A DNA stretch of 64,000 nucleotides from Ziziphus jujuba. Its lineage: Eukaryota; Streptophyta; Magnoliopsida; Rosales; Rhamnaceae. The stretch lies in assembly GCF_031755915.1 (NCBI RefSeq), contig NC_083379.1:16353501-16417500 (forward strand). The letters are read 5' to 3'. The position numbers and the translations under genes were made by a program. Below are positions 49,339 through 62,700 of this stretch, piece after piece. The notes below the pieces were generated by a model that saw only the letters and a program-made list of their open reading frames with translations, was not told the DNA's origin and made no database searches. The stretch's first letter is position 1. Every line of letters starts with the position of its first letter.

Positions 49339-51874
49339 TTATGGTTAACTATTAAAAATATTTCATTTGTTAATGATAATTGTACTATTTTTTTCCAGCA
49401 AAAAAAAAAAAAAAACTAAATCAATGATAAATAATATTGTATGTATAAAAAATACAAAAATGTATCTCCTTTACCAAATAAAAAATATGACAACAAATTA
49501 TGGAAAAATACTTTTCATATAAGAAAATAAAATATTAATAAATTATGAAAAACTACACATATATTGTCCTTTAATAGGTAAGAATAATTATATCATACAA
49601 TTCACCAAACAAACTATCTTATACATGATATTAACATTGCACACGTATAAGTCAGTTAATAATTAATTTGAAATTTTAAAATTTAAAATTTAAAATATAA
49701 AAATTTGGCTCATATTAATTATTTATGAATATTATTTGCCAATAGTAAATAGTCCATTAATTTAAAATAGATAATTTCAATATAAGACTATTTAAATTTC
49801 AAATTGTATATATAATGAATAATTAATATAAGCAATTAAAGGAGATTATATTAAAATATCAATTATGTTATTGAGATGTTAAAATTTTAAATTTAAAAAT
49901 TTCTATCCATAAAACGAATATTATTAATCCTCGAACTTTAAAAACAATATTTTTAATCAAGTAAAAATTAGGACAATAAATTATAGACAAATACTCTTTA
50001 ATTAATAAGTTAAAACAATTCCAATTAATTCATAATTATTAACTAAATACCGCTTATATATGGTTAATATTACAATTGATAATTAGGTTATATTTAATTT
50101 CATTTGCATTTCTAAATATGAAAAAAAACGTAAAAACAATTAATTATTTAAGGTATGTTGATCCAAAACACTCAAATCATGTTTTTTTCCGCCTAACACC
50201 AAAGTTACGATTTTTGAATAACAATAATAAAATTGGGAATCAATTGCAGAATTATAGGAGCCCGAATAAAGCTACTCTTATTTTTTGAGAGATAATAAAT
50301 CCAACTGAGGCAAATAATACATTTTTGAAATAATAATTATTTTGTGGAGTAACCAAAGCTTCTATATAATTATTTATTTTGAAAATAAATAATTTTTTCT
50401 TTAAATGAATGAGTCTATAAATAAGGCTTGATTCATAATATTCATATTGAGAAGGACAATGACCACACATGGTCAATTTTCAAATTAATTCAAATAATGA
50501 AGGAAAATTTTTTAATTTGAAACAATAGCTTGATTTTAGGAATTGGAAAAAATTTACAATTATCATTCAAAACAATATTTGTGTCCTTATCAAGTTTTGA
50601 AGGTATTCACCCATAAATCGACAATGAAACAAATGATTTTTCAACTCTCAATCAATCAGACAAACCATTATTGAACAATGTTTCCTCCTTAGTTTCAATT
50701 TTTCTTATAATATTTTTTTATTCTCTAAAAAAATTATTGTTATTTTTTGTTATCTCACTTAGTCATCTAAATTTATATTTAAAATTTTTTTAAAAGGTAT
50801 TAACGAATTTTTAATTTGCTTTTCCTTTGCAAAATTAGTATAATCACATGATTTTTGTTATATTTATTTTGCATAATTTTTATTATCTTTATTTCTCTAA
50901 TTGAACTTAGACTGGCACTCCCCTAAACATTAAAAAAGATGTTCAAATTGTTTGATTTTTGCAAAACTACCAAATAATATCAATAAAAATTGTAAAATTA
51001 ATAACAAATTATTAATAATCTTTAGTTTTTACTATCAAAAATAATATTGTTAATTAATTTGATTTGATTTGAATGTAATTAATTTTTAAAATCATCGATT
51101 GTAGTTTTATATACAGTATATTACACGAGATCGATACTAATTTAATATACAAAAATATAAAAAATATATTTTTGAAATTTAAAACTAATAAGAAACCATA
51201 ACCAAAATGAGGTAAATGAAAACAGTGAAAATAAATTTAAAAGTATAACTATAAATTTATAGTTCTATTGAGTTTAATGTATAAGCCAATTTTGTTATAT
51301 TCATTTTCATTAATTTCATTTTATGTGTTATAAACATATAAATTTAAATATTTTATTATTAATAATGTAATCTTCTTACATTTTATAAAATGAAATACTT
51401 TTTTTTATTCATTTGTATATTTTAAATTACAGATTTTAGAAATTATTGTGTATTATTATATAAAAAAATATATAAACTAACCATACTTTATCCCTCATTA
51501 TCATTATCTTTATTATCCCATATACCCTTTTTTATAAAATAAATAAATAAATAAATGAAGGTAAATATGTTTTTTAAGGTAGATCTAATTGGTAAGTCAC
51601 TCACACTTACGACTTGGAGGTTGTGGTAGCCACCATTACTCATCTCACCGCCCCGTTACCAATCTCATTCCTCAGTTGCTTTTGTTACTAAATATTGCAT
51701 GATTAGAGGCAAATCTAAACATGGAAGAAGAAGCCTAAATTTGAATTTTAGTTTGCAAGATGATGTTGCTAGAGAAGAGAATACATATGATGAAATTGAG
51801 AAGATTAATTTTCCAAATTTAGAAGTTTCAGCTAAGATTGCTGAAAGGGAAAAGATTTTATTAAAGAGTTCTTC

Positions 51875-52832
51875 TATCAGAACTGTGAGCCCTGAATGAT
51901 ACAAGGCAAGAAAAGATAAGATCAATAAGAAATCGAGAGGAGAGGAGGGAGAGGGGGGTGGACTAAATGATCTATAAACCTTGAAGGATGTGAGGCAAGA
52001 AATGGAAAGATAAGTGAGCAATCCCACATTGTCCAGGTATGGAACAATAATAGTTCAAATATAAAGATAGTCACTTTCTTAACAATTGAAGCCTTTTCAG
52101 AGAGGTTAGCTACAAAATTCAAAAAAATTTTGGGGTTAGACGCTCTCCAATAGGAGTAGTCCTAAAATGAGTGACCTTATGAGTAATCTGAACAAAAGAT
52201 CCTATACTATTTGAAGTGTAATTGATAAATTAGGGATAGTATCAATGGAGCAAGAGAGTGAAAAGTTGATGGATGGGGCATTACCGATGGTATCAGAGAT
52301 TATACTTAGTTGGAAATGTGTCAGCAAGGACACTGAGCTTCAATGGAGGTAGATTGTAAGACTATGAGCCCTGAAGAATGTAAGGAAAGAAGCGGTAAGT
52401 TCAGTAAGCAATTAAGGGGTGGATTGTAAGATCTGTAAACCTTGAAAGATGCGAGATAAGAATGAATAAGACTAATGAACAAGACCATATCACTCAGGTG
52501 TAAAACAGTAATTGTTCAAATGTTAATATAGTCACTCTCTTAATAATTGAAGAATAAGACTAATGAACAAGACCATATCACTCAGGTGTAAAACAGTAAT
52601 TGTTCAAATGTTAATATAGTCACTCTCTTAATAATCGAAACCTTTTTAATGCAATTGGTCTTAAAGTTTTAAAGAATTATAGGGTTAACCATACTTTAGC
52701 TATAGCAATTTTAGGATAGATGACTTCCTAGGAGTATGAATGAAAAACTCCATACCGTCTGAGTATGGTGGATAAATTAGGATCAGTATCGATGGAGCAA
52801 GACAATGAAATGCTAGTGAACAGGGCATTATA
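51875..52832 (+). mobile_element. TRIM 2: small LTR element with 88-bp duplication in the right LTR
   Basis: Two related direct repeats (about 51875-52285 and 52354-52832) share CTGTGAGCCCTGAA/CTATGAGCCCTGAA, ATCTRTAAACCTTGAA, ATGGAGCAAGA and GGGCATTA. Between them is a tRNA-Met-type primer site TGGTATCAGAGA (52289-52300) and about 55 bp. The flanks TCTTC (51870-51874) and TCATC (52833-52837) are a 5-bp duplication with one mismatch. It has no coding capacity. The LTRs are diverged, so this insertion is old. Confidence 0.65.
52464..52639. repeat. 88-bp nearly perfect tandem duplication in TRIM 2
   Basis: Units 52464-52551 and 52552-52639 begin GAATAAGACTAATGAAC and are almost identical, so the duplication is much younger than the element that holds it. 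Confidence 0.9.
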
Positions 52833-53560
52833 TCATCCAATTTAAATATTTATTGTTGAAGGATTTTATTTTAAAATTTTAGTATAAAAAAATACTAAAA
52901 TAAAATATGCTAATTCAAATTTACTATATAATTTGATGATCACCAATGGTGATGTGAAATAGCAAAACTCAAAAAATAACATTTAAGGGCCTTTTTTTCA
53001 AGCCTCAAGTCCCTTTCTTAAACATTGTTTATGATCTATTTATTTATTTAATTATTTTTTTCCGCATGAGCCATATGTTTTAGAAAGCCATCAACATGTT
53101 TTGTTGTGGATAGAATAAAGTAGAAAATTAAATTGGCTACTGATGGTACAAGGCAATATTTTCTCACGTTCATAAATATTCGTAAAACACATCAACAAAC
53201 TGATTAGACTATCTTTCTACATAAGAAGACAAGCTATTTATAACCTTTAGAATATTGAGTTTCACGTGGAAATATTGCAAGATTTCAATTTGTCGGTTAA
53301 ACAGAAAACTACTCTATCTGGTCGTAATCAAATAGAATTTTCGCATGCGGTTAATATAATTAATTAGAGTACAGAAAAGGTGAAAAAGACTTTTATGCCT
53401 TTTGGTAATTATATTGCTCGTCCTGGTCTTTGACCATATCTATATTCTCCTTTTTGTTGTGTTTCAACGTAGACGTAATGTAAATGATCACTGTATATAT
53501 GTTAATTGATGGGTGTACATATGCCCTTTTAACTTTGGGAAACTAATTGGTCGGCATGGT

Positions 53561-54519
53561 ACGGTTGTTGTAATTTGCTAACCTGAGTTAGTTTTTGTGT
53601 GTTCTCAATTTTTATAATTTAAAATATTTTATTATAATTGTGTCTGTCTCAGTCCGTATTAAAGTATTAAAGAAATTTCATTTAGGAATAATTTTTTTTA
53701 GAAAGTTTTTTACATTTATTTTTATATGTTTTCGTGTATTAAAGTTTGACTTTTTTGTTTTATGTGTGAAAAATCAAGGACTCGTTGATCAATAAGTTGC
53801 TAATCAACCATCAGTGTGTTGAGATAAATCATTGATCGATCAGTATGCTTACTTATTGATTGGCATGTATAATAATTGATCAACGATGGATTTCATTGTT
53901 ATCTTCTTTGTTTTTGGTGGTTTATTTTGAGCCACATACCTCCATAGCCACCTTTTCTCTCTAGAACCTTACCTAAGCTATTCCAATCCAATTTATGATA
54001 GATTTGTGAGGAAAATCATATTTTAATTTCTATTTTATTATCAAATACATGATTTTTACATTAGTTTATACTTTCCTCTAATTTGAAACCCATTTTCACC
54101 AATTTAGATATAGCAGATTTTTGGCCTGGTTTTTCTTTGAAATCCTCAATTACAATTTTAGAAATTTAAATCTTATCACTTTACCACAAGATTTGTATAA
54201 ATAAGATTTTGGTAGTCATTATCTTGCAAGGAAAACGATGGCGAAGGTGGTGGAGCCATACCCTTGCGAGGGGAATCATTACGATAATAATGGTGGAGTT
54301 TCCTCGTGAAAAGGACTGTTGTGATGGTGAGGCTATTTAAAATTCTTAAAGTCTAAGGTTAGAAAGTTAGGCCATCCACTATTATAGTGACTTGAGATGT
54401 TGTATCTTGCTCAAAAGTTAGAAAAGTTATCAAAGAACCTGTTCACCCCCCTTATAGGCATTTTTTGGACTTTTAATTAGTATCAAAGCAAGTTCAGCTC
54501 GATTTGGGGGTTTAACAGC
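53561..54519. other. Intergenic, nothing firm
   Basis: A local inverted pattern with TTGATCAA/GTTGATC strings occurs at 53780-53890, but no element borders were found. No gene is supported. Confidence 0.4.
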
Positions 54520-55008
54520 CTTGATGAGATCTTTCAGGCATTTGGAAAATAGATGTATTCGGGAATGACAATAAACAATTTTCGAAAAGAAAGATTCAAG
54601 GCAGATTTAATGCTATGGGTACTGGACATATGGGCATATTGCAAATGACTATTCAAAAAACAGTAAAAGGAACAAATCCGTAGAAGTAAAAGAAAAATGA
54701 GAGATTTTGAACACCACTTATATTGATTTGAATGGAATCTCAGTTGGTTCAAGCAATACTGATGAAGATGATAAGATGGTGAGTTATACAACTTTTATGG
54801 CTTCTTGTACTTTTAACCATTGTAGATCTCAATAAGTTTTTTCTTACAACAGTGTATTAGATGATGATTTACTTTCAGAAAATAAAGATTTTGAAAAGTT
54901 AATTTGCAGAAGACCTATGATGATTTATTTTTGTGAGATAATGAAGAAACTTATCTAAATGATTAAGAAACTTAAAGAGAAATTGAAAGAGAATGAAGAA
55001 TTTATTAC
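54520..55008 (+). pseudogene. Possible copia gag remnant
   Basis: A broken frame gives SVGSSNTDEDDKMVSY..., a DSVLDDDLLSENKDFEKL-like acidic stretch and then KKLKEKLKENEE. This resembles the region after the zinc knuckle in plant copia gag proteins (acidic stretch, then lysine/glutamate coiled coil). There are many stops. It is cut on the right by the LTR starting at 55009. The resemblance is general, so confidence is low. Confidence 0.3.
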
Positions 55009-55547
55009 TATAACATCCCATATTGAAGTGTTCCGGAAATTTTTCCGTGTTGACCAGATTTGACCAAAGTTAGATGGGTTGATGAAGTTGGCGTCATGGT
55101 TGACTTTTTACTACTAAGAAAATTTTACATTGGCCAGGGTACCTAGCAAAATACATGTAGACCTGAGTTCGTAAACTAATAGTATGCAAAAATCGAAGCT
55201 GTTGTTAAAAATTTATGAACAAAACAAATTACGGTCCAGATTAATAAAATGAGCAAAATTTGACTTTCATTTTTATGTGTTTTCATTTTGATTTTTGTAC
55301 CACTACATAGTATTCCTCGATACTAGTTCATAAACTAGTAACACATTTAATTTTGATCTATGGTTGAAACATTATGGACCTATAAAATTTTAATAAATTT
55401 TCAGGACTCACTTTACCATGTATATTTTTGACACACATGAAAAACGTGCGAATTTGCACTCTACCGACTCATGCCATGTGTCACTTGCCTAACCGATCCC
55501 ATAAGTGCACAGTGGCACCATGGATGGTATTTTAAAGACAAAGAGAG

Positions 55548-56650
55548 TGATGAGAATCTGCACGTACCCGTACAACCGACTACAGCTGGGGTGATCTTTT
55601 ACAAATGAAGTTGGGACCAATTACTAGGGCACAAGCTAGGAAATTCAAAGATAATTTGGTTAGCTTCATCCAAGGAATGATTTAATCTCAAGAGGGCATG
55701 ATATTATCTGAAGAACCAAAACCCATATTGTGTATCCAAGTTACGAAGGCGGAAATGGACCCGGCAAGCTGTTTTGGTACATTTTTTTTATCCCAGGTAG
55801 CAATGAATGGGTTCAACACTTTACGAACTCAATTAATATCACCAAGAGGCCATGGAATCATTTCAAGGCAGAAGCAAAAGCATTTAAATTCCACTTGTGC
55901 GCATGACTACTCTTGTTGGCCGAAATTGCTTATTTGTTGTTGCCTTTGACTTCTTTTGTTGTTCAAGCAAGTTTGACTTATTCTAATCAAATGGAAACGT
56001 ATGGGAATCATTACTAGTCCTATTTACATCCTACATGGCATATGGGAGCTGATTTGGAGCCTAAACTAGCTGGAGATTGGATTAAAACAGCTTAGTTGTC
56101 AACCAGTTTCTTAATTTGAGTCTGACTTTTTGTTTTAGGAAACTATATTTTATTTTGGTTTTTATTTGTTTATTTCTTGGACAAATTAAATTAGGAAAGT
56201 TGATACTTTATTATTTCAATTGTAAATTAATTAATTCTTATTTCAAAATAAAGGAATTAATTAATCCAAATTAGATTACGAAAGGAAATTGAAATTTGGC
56301 CATATTAGGAATTATTTATGCTTGGCCAGTTTTAACTTAGTGTTTTAGGGTTTTTTTTTTTTTTGGTGAACCTTAGCCTATTTAAAGGCTTATTTTCTAG
56401 ATAAAATTTAGTACATGATTCATAATTCTCTTTGTTCTCTTTGAATACCTAAAACACTTAATAGAAATCAAGTGTTTTAGTTTGACCTATCAATATGACA
56501 TCCATCACCTATTGTGGCATCTTTACCATATATCAAGATTTCTAATCACAAGTTGATTAGATGTTAAAGTTTTCATTAAAATTTTAACATAATTAAGATC
56601 CAAGCTAATATAATATGAGTTTAGGAGCAAGTCGACCTAGGTTCGTATCA
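55548..56650 (+). repeat. Gypsy 5' LTR
   Basis: Direct-repeat partner of 60882-61841. Shared strings include ACTAGGGCACAAGCTAGG, GGTTAGCTTCATCCAAGG and CGACCTAGGTTCGTATCA. An open frame at 55698-55949 is not supported as a gene because the other LTR does not keep it. Confidence 0.92.
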
Positions 56651-57800
56651 TTTGGTATCAAAGACGAATTTTGTTCAGGTTTGATCTATCTTATTTGTTT
56701 TATTTTGTTTTGTGTTAATCTAAAATTTTAGTATTAGGTTAAGGTTGCATCTATGTTCTTCACATTCAGCAATTAAAAAATAAATAAATAAATAATTTTT
56801 CTTCTTAGCCAAATTTGTTCCTTTGTTTTAGCCAAATTTTTGCTTTCTAGTTTGTTGGTTGGTTTGCCTCTTAGTTCTTTGTAATTTGGTTTATTGTTAA
56901 ACTTTACTTTCTCTTTTAATCTTAATTAGTTGCATTCATATATTTCAAAAATGAAAAAAAAAAAAAAGAGTTTGAAAGCATATTGCATAAAACCTACAAA
57001 TTTTTGCAATATGTTTTTTTGAAGTTTGGATCAGGTTTGTTGAGTTTTTGGCATTGGAATTGCAATTTTTGATGTTGTTTCTTGCTACTGGATTTGGTGT
57101 TTAAATTCTGTGACTGATATGAAAAAAAAAAGGAAGAAAAGCCGAATATTAAAAAAAAAAAAATTGCATATAGACCGGTTTGTGGAAGGTTAAAAAAATT
57201 GAGTTTGTTTTGGTGTGAAATTTCAATTGTGATTGTTTGGAGTTGCTGTTATTCATGCTATATAGCTGCTGGAGATTTGAATTTTGAGTGCTAAAATTAT
57301 TTGGATTAAAATTGGTATAGGATTTGAAGCAAAAACTTAAATTATAAGAACTACAACCAACAACTATTTCCTATTTTTGTTTAAAATTGTTCTTGTTCAT
57401 TGTTTGAATATCTTTCCTAAATTTTATCCTTGAATTTTTGATTTCTTAATATTCTGGTCTACTCCTTATTAATTTCAAAAATTACTTGTTGATTTGCCTT
57501 ATTTTTGGTTAGTTAGGCCGAGACTAGGTTTTGTTAATTCACTCGGTATTTGTTTGTTTTGTTGATAAGTTTAATTAAGGCATACTTTTGATCTAGCTGC
57601 TATTTTGAGTGTGCTTTAAATAGAACTTTGAGATAATTTTTTGAGTGGAAAAATGCAAAAGAGTGTGAGCTTAAAAGAGGGTTAAAAGATGAAACTAGTG
57701 TGCAAACATGAGTGTTGAAACCTTATTTGAGTGAAACACGTGAGGGATTGATTTTGGTCAGGATTTTTGCATCATTTATACTAACATATTAGATTCAAGA

Positions 57801-60800
57801 ATGAGAAGAGGAGATGGCTCATTAAGAATTAATGAAGAGGAATCTATTGGGTTTAAGGGTGATTCTCGAGCAATAGAAAATGGAGGTGAACCTATTGACA
57901 TGATGGCAGTTTTGGAACAACTTCAAAGGATAAATGCTCATTTTGATCACTTAGATTAAAGGATGGGCAAGTTAGAAACATCACGAGGTGGCCCGAACCT
58001 AAGACAAGAATTTCATGGAGGCCGATGACGAGGTTGAGGAGGTTGTGGACGTCTTAGGATAGGATTTGAGGAAGGTAATTTTGGAGACAATTTAAAGGAG
58101 GAGTTTGATGATATTTTTGCATTCCAAAGAAGGCAAAACCATGGAAGGCAAGCTAAAGAAGAAGATGATGAATTTGGATATATTAAAGTCAACATAGGAG
58201 TATTTATGGGAAAGAGTGATCCGGAGGCCTACTTAGAGTGGGAGGAGCGTACGGAGATGATATTTGATTGCCATAATTATTCCAAGGCAAAGAAGGTTAA
58301 ATAGGTCGCTTTGAAATTTGGACATTGTGTACTCCAATGGTGGACTAATAAGTAAAGTACCCGAAGGAGAGTTGGTGATGAACCTATTATTACTTGGCGA
58401 CAAATGAAAGGAGCCATGAGAAAGAGATTTGTTCCGACTCATTACCGTAGGTTGCTGAATCAAAGGCTTCAATCATTATCACAAGAAAGTAGGACTGTGG
58501 AGGGCTGCTACAAAGAGATGGAGATGCTTATGATGAGGTTGAGCATCAATGAGGATTGTGAGGCAACTATGGCAAGGTTTTTGGGAGGTTTAAATTGAGA
58601 AATAGCCAAACAAATAGAGTTACAACAATATGTGGAATTGGAAAAGACACTTCATGTGGCCATCAAGATCAAAAACCAATTCAAGAGGAGGGGTACAAGC
58701 TAACGGTTTGGAGGTGTTTCAAATAATGAGAGGACTCACTCAAGCGTTTGGAGAAGCAATCCCACCTATGAAGCAAGAACAAAACCGAAACATGGAGAAA
58801 AGAGTTCCAACAGGCCAAGGAAAGACAGTCTGGCTGAACACCCACCAGCACCTAAATCGAGTAGTAAGCTTGATTTTAAATATTCTAAAACTCATGAAAT
58901 TGTTTGTTTTAAGTTCCATGGTCGAGGACATATTGCCAATCAATGTTCAAATCAAAGAATAATGGTGCTGAAAAGTAATGGAGAGTTGAAGTACAAAAGT
59001 GAAGAATCCGTGGAAGAAGCCAAACTCGTTGATGAAGAAATTGGAGATGAAGAACATGAAGAAGCTGAGACTCTTAAAGCTTCAAAGGCTGAATTGAGCT
59101 TGGTTACAAGGAGGGTTCTGACCATGTACAAAGATGAGGATCAAATCTAATGAGAGAACATCTTCCATACCCGATGTGAAATCCAAGGTAAAATTTGTAG
59201 TATGATAATTAATAGTGGAAGTTGTGCTAATGTAATTAGTAATATGGCAGTTTAGAAATTAGGGTTAAAAACTATTAAACATCCCGAATTATATAGATTA
59301 GAATGGCTTAATGATAGTGGTGAGATGACAGTGAACAAACAAGCCAATGTAAAATTCAACATAATAAATATGTGGATATTGTATTATATGATGTTGTTCC
59401 CATTCATGCTAGCCATATTTTATTAGGGAGGCCATGAAAATTGAATAAAGATACCATACACCATGGTAAAGAGAATTCCATTGTATTTAAATTTAAGGAA
59501 AAAAAGATATAGCTAGAGTCATTAACTTCAAAGGAAGTATTTACAGACCAACTTCAAATGCAACAAAGGAATGAGGCCAAGCGGCTCAAGAAGAAAGCTA
59601 GTATGGCACCCATAGCTTCAACAAGTGTGCTTAAGGGCAAGACTGAGCTTAATGTTCAAGGTAAGTCTTCTAAATTCAATGGTGAAGGAAAAAAAAAATG
59701 AAAAACCCGAGAGAGAGAAAATGTTAAGAAAGCCGAGAGTGGGAAGGGAAAAGAGAGGAAAGAAAAGAAAAAGAAATTTTTTTTATCTTAGTTTAGATGA
59801 GGTTAAAAAGACAATTTTGAATAATAAACCATTACTGGTCATGATTTATAAAGATATTTATCTAAATGATCAAGCTAACCTTGAAGAGTTTAAATTGCCA
59901 AGTTCTATTTCTTCTCTTTTGCAAGAATTTAATGATGTCTTTTTGGAGGAAATTCCTAATGGGTTACCACCTATCCAAGGGATTAAATATCAAATTGATT
60001 TTGTCCCGGGAGTTACAGTTCCTAATAGGCCTACATATAAGAGTAATCCTAAGGAGACAAAGGAACTATAAAGGCAGGTAAGTGAGTTACTAGACAAGGG
60101 TTATATTCTTGAGAGCATGGGTCCATGTGCTGTTCCAGTTTCATTAGTACTTAAGAAAGATTAATCATGGCGCATGTGTGTAAATTGTAGGGCTATTAAT
60201 AATATAACTATTAGATATAGGCATCCAATTCCTAGGTTAGATAATATGCTTGATGAATTACATGGTGCATGCATGTTTTCTAAAATTGATCTTAGGAGTG
60301 GGTATCATCAAATTAGAATAAAAGAAGGGGATGAATGGAAAACCGCATTTAAGACTAAATATGGTTGGTATGAATGACTAGTAATGCCTCTCGATTTAAC
60401 TAATTCACCTAGCACTTTCATGAGGTTAATGAATCATGTCATGTGTCCATTCATTGGAAAATTTGTGGTTGTATATTTTGATAATATTCTTGTGTATAGC
60501 CAAAATCTTGATGAACATGTAGAACATCTTATGTTAGTTTTAAAAGTGCTTAGGAAAGAAAATTTGTTTGCTAATATTGAAAACTCTGATTTTGCTAAAA
60601 TGAGCCTGCATTTCTAGGATTTATCATGATAGTGTTTGACCCAGGAGATTGGGTTTGGTTGCACTTAAGAAATGAGAGGTTTCTGGAGCAACGAAACTCA
60701 AATCTTAAGCCTCGAAAAGATGGACCTTTTCAAATTTTGGAGAGGGTTAATGAAAATGCCTACAAACTTGGCTTACCAGGTGAGTGCAATGTGAGTGCTA

Positions 60801-60853
60801 CCTTTAATGTTGATGATTTATCTCCATTTTCTGCAATGATGATTTTGATTTGA
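57801..60853 (+). pseudogene. Gypsy gag-pol remnant: gag, protease, reverse transcriptase, end of integrase
   Basis: From ATG at 57801: gag with a capsid-like region (58200-58600, SDPEAYLEWEERTEMIF) and a zinc knuckle (CFKFHGRGHIANQC, about 58908-58949, second cysteine replaced by phenylalanine). The protease follows at about 59200-59260, with INSGS where DSG is expected. Reverse transcriptase (59850-60630) has [19 protein letters not shown] and YFDNILVYS, with Asn for the second catalytic Asp. At about 60630 the frame jumps from FLGFI straight into the integrase C-terminus (VFDPGDWVWLHLR...DLSPF), so RNase H and the integrase core are deleted. Several stops. It cannot move on its own. Confidence 0.88.
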
Positions 60854-60881
60854 CATGAAATCCTTTTCAGAAGGAGGGGAA

Positions 60882-61841
60882 TAATTAGAATCCGCCCGCT
60901 CCTGTACAACTGACTGCCCATTGAGGTGCTGATCATTTACAAATGAAGTCGGGATCAATCACTAGGGCACAAGCTAGGAAATTCAAAGACAATCTGGTTA
61001 GCTTCATCCAAGGAGTGATTCAATCTTAAGAGGGTATGACATTATCTGAAGATCCAAAGCTCATCTTGTATATCCAAGTTACGAAGGCAGAAATGAACCC
61101 AGCAAGCTGTTTGGTACATTTCTGGATCTCGGATAGCAAAGAATGGATTCGACACTTTATGAACTCAATTGATCTCACCAAGAGGCCATGAAATCATTTT
61201 AAGATAGAAGCAAAAGCAATTAAATTCCACTTGTGCACGTGACTACTCTTGTTGGCTGAAATTGCTTATTTAGTTGCTGGCTTTGACGTCTTTTGTTGTT
61301 CAAGCACGTGTGACTTATTCCAATCAAAGGGAAATATATAGGAATCATTATTAGTCCTATTTGGCATCCTACATGGCATATTGGAGCTGATTTGGAGCCC
61401 AAGCTAGCTGGAGATTGGATAAATACAGCTTAGTTGTGATCTAGTATACTAGTTTCCTAATTTAAGTTTGACTTTTTGTTTTAGGAAACTATCTTTTATT
61501 TTGGTTTCTATTTGTTTATTTTCTGGACAAATTAACTTAGGATATTTTATTATTTCAATTGTAAATTAATTAAATCCTAATTCAAAATAAAAGAATTAAT
61601 TAATTCAAATTAGATTAGGAAAGGAAGTTGAATTTTGGCCATATTAGGAATTGTTTATGCTTGGCCGGTTTTAAGCTAGTGTTTTAGGGTTTTGTTTGTT
61701 GAACTTTAGTCTATTTAAAGGCTTATTTTCTCAATAAAATTCAGTACATTATTCATACAGAAAAATATTTGTGAGAAAGAATTCTCTTTGTTCTCTTTGA
61801 ACACCTAAAATTTAGGAGCAAGTCGATCTAGGTTCGTATCA
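60882..61841 (+). repeat. Gypsy 3' LTR
   Basis: Begins TAATTAGAATCCG after the purine tract and ends at 61841 before the GAGAG duplication. Shorter than the 5' LTR by a deletion of about 155 bp, partly offset by about 20 bp of extra sequence near 61758-61780. Confidence 0.92.
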
Positions 61842-62700
61842 GAGAGAAAGAGAGAGAGAAGGAGATCATATCGGGACCCCCTTTTTAACCCATCTTTGGC
61901 CATCGATGAACTACACTTGTTGCCCCACTATGAAGGCTGCCTGAGACTAGTAGATTGCAGAAAAATCATAACAAGATTAATGGTAATGAGCTGGGATTAG
62001 GCTGTTTTCACCGAATGACAGTTGATTTCTCTCTCTCTCTTACCTTGCCTCACTGCTACCACCACGATGTTACCCATCCAAGGATTGATCTCCCCTTAAA
62101 TTTTCTCAATGGTAGCCATTCCATGCACCGGCACTAAAGAATTTTTCTAACAAAGGTAGTAGCTCATAGTATATCCCTTTTTGACGAGTTCCCAACTCAT
62201 CCACCATCCCTTTCCATTAAATTTGACTCTTCTGAATCCAAATTCATGGTCTGATTAGCTCAATTCAAGCTAGATCATGAGGTTCAGGAGCAATCAGTTA
62301 CCGGGGTCTTTTTGGCTAGATTCCAACAACAGCCGGCCAGATCTACAATAGGTAAGACCCCGATTTGCGATCCTTACATTCTAGGCTTCATTTGGGTACA
62401 TAGATTGTTAATTTTAGTCAAAGTTTGTGTTAGCTCTCCTAAATAAATTTTGTGCATAATACGTTATTAAAATATTATTTTAATGGATATTGTTATTTTG
62501 TTGATATTTTAGGTGCCCGTGTTAACTAAGAAATCGATTCTATAGAGGATCCAGAGTGACTCATATTTTCAGGTGAGTGGTACATTTTCCAAATGTATTT
62601 TTATGGTGCAGATTATTTAAAGATATATTTTGTTATTGTGTTTTTGTGAAATAATGTTGTTTTTATATTTTTTTTCTATATAAATGGTAATTTGAGTTTA

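Larger units (their letters stand above)
47963..53027. mobile_element. hAT-C: probable non-autonomous hAT-like element of 5.1 kb
   Basis: The ends TAATGTTTTAAAATG and, inverted, CAATGTTTAAGAAAG are short imperfect inverted repeats. The flanks TTTATGAG (47955-47962) and TTTATGAT (53028-53035) are an 8-bp duplication with one mismatch. Copy 1 of the duplication gives the matching empty site. The interior is very AT-rich and shows no transposase. It carries MITE 2 and TRIM 2, and (AAT)n at 48486-48512. The hAT assignment rests on duplication length and end style only. Confidence 0.6.
47750..53560 (+). repeat. Dispersed duplication, copy 2 (split by hAT-C)
   Basis: 47750-47962 and 53028-53560 together match copy 1 (25685-26480) in order and orientation, 22 kb apart. 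The split falls at ATATTTATG, which is uninterrupted in copy 1 at about 25910. Differences are many but alignable by eye. No coding frame. Confidence 0.7.
55548..61841 (+). mobile_element. Ty3/gypsy element, internally deleted, with both LTRs
   Basis: 5' LTR 55548-56650 (1103 bp) begins TGATGAGAATC; 3' LTR 60882-61841 (960 bp). Both end GGTTCGTATCA. The target duplication GAGAG is perfect (55543-55547 and 61842-61846). The primer site TGGTATCAAAG is at 56653-56663 (initiator methionine tRNA type) and the purine tract AAGGAGGGGAA is at 60871-60881. The 3' LTR lacks about 155 bp present in the 5' LTR (near 56450-56605). The LTRs differ at many sites, so the insertion is not recent. Confidence 0.92.

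Noticed and set aside
51699..51899. 66-codon ORF before TRIM 2
   Set aside because: No recognisable domain, and its 3' end runs into the TRIM; not enough to call a gene.
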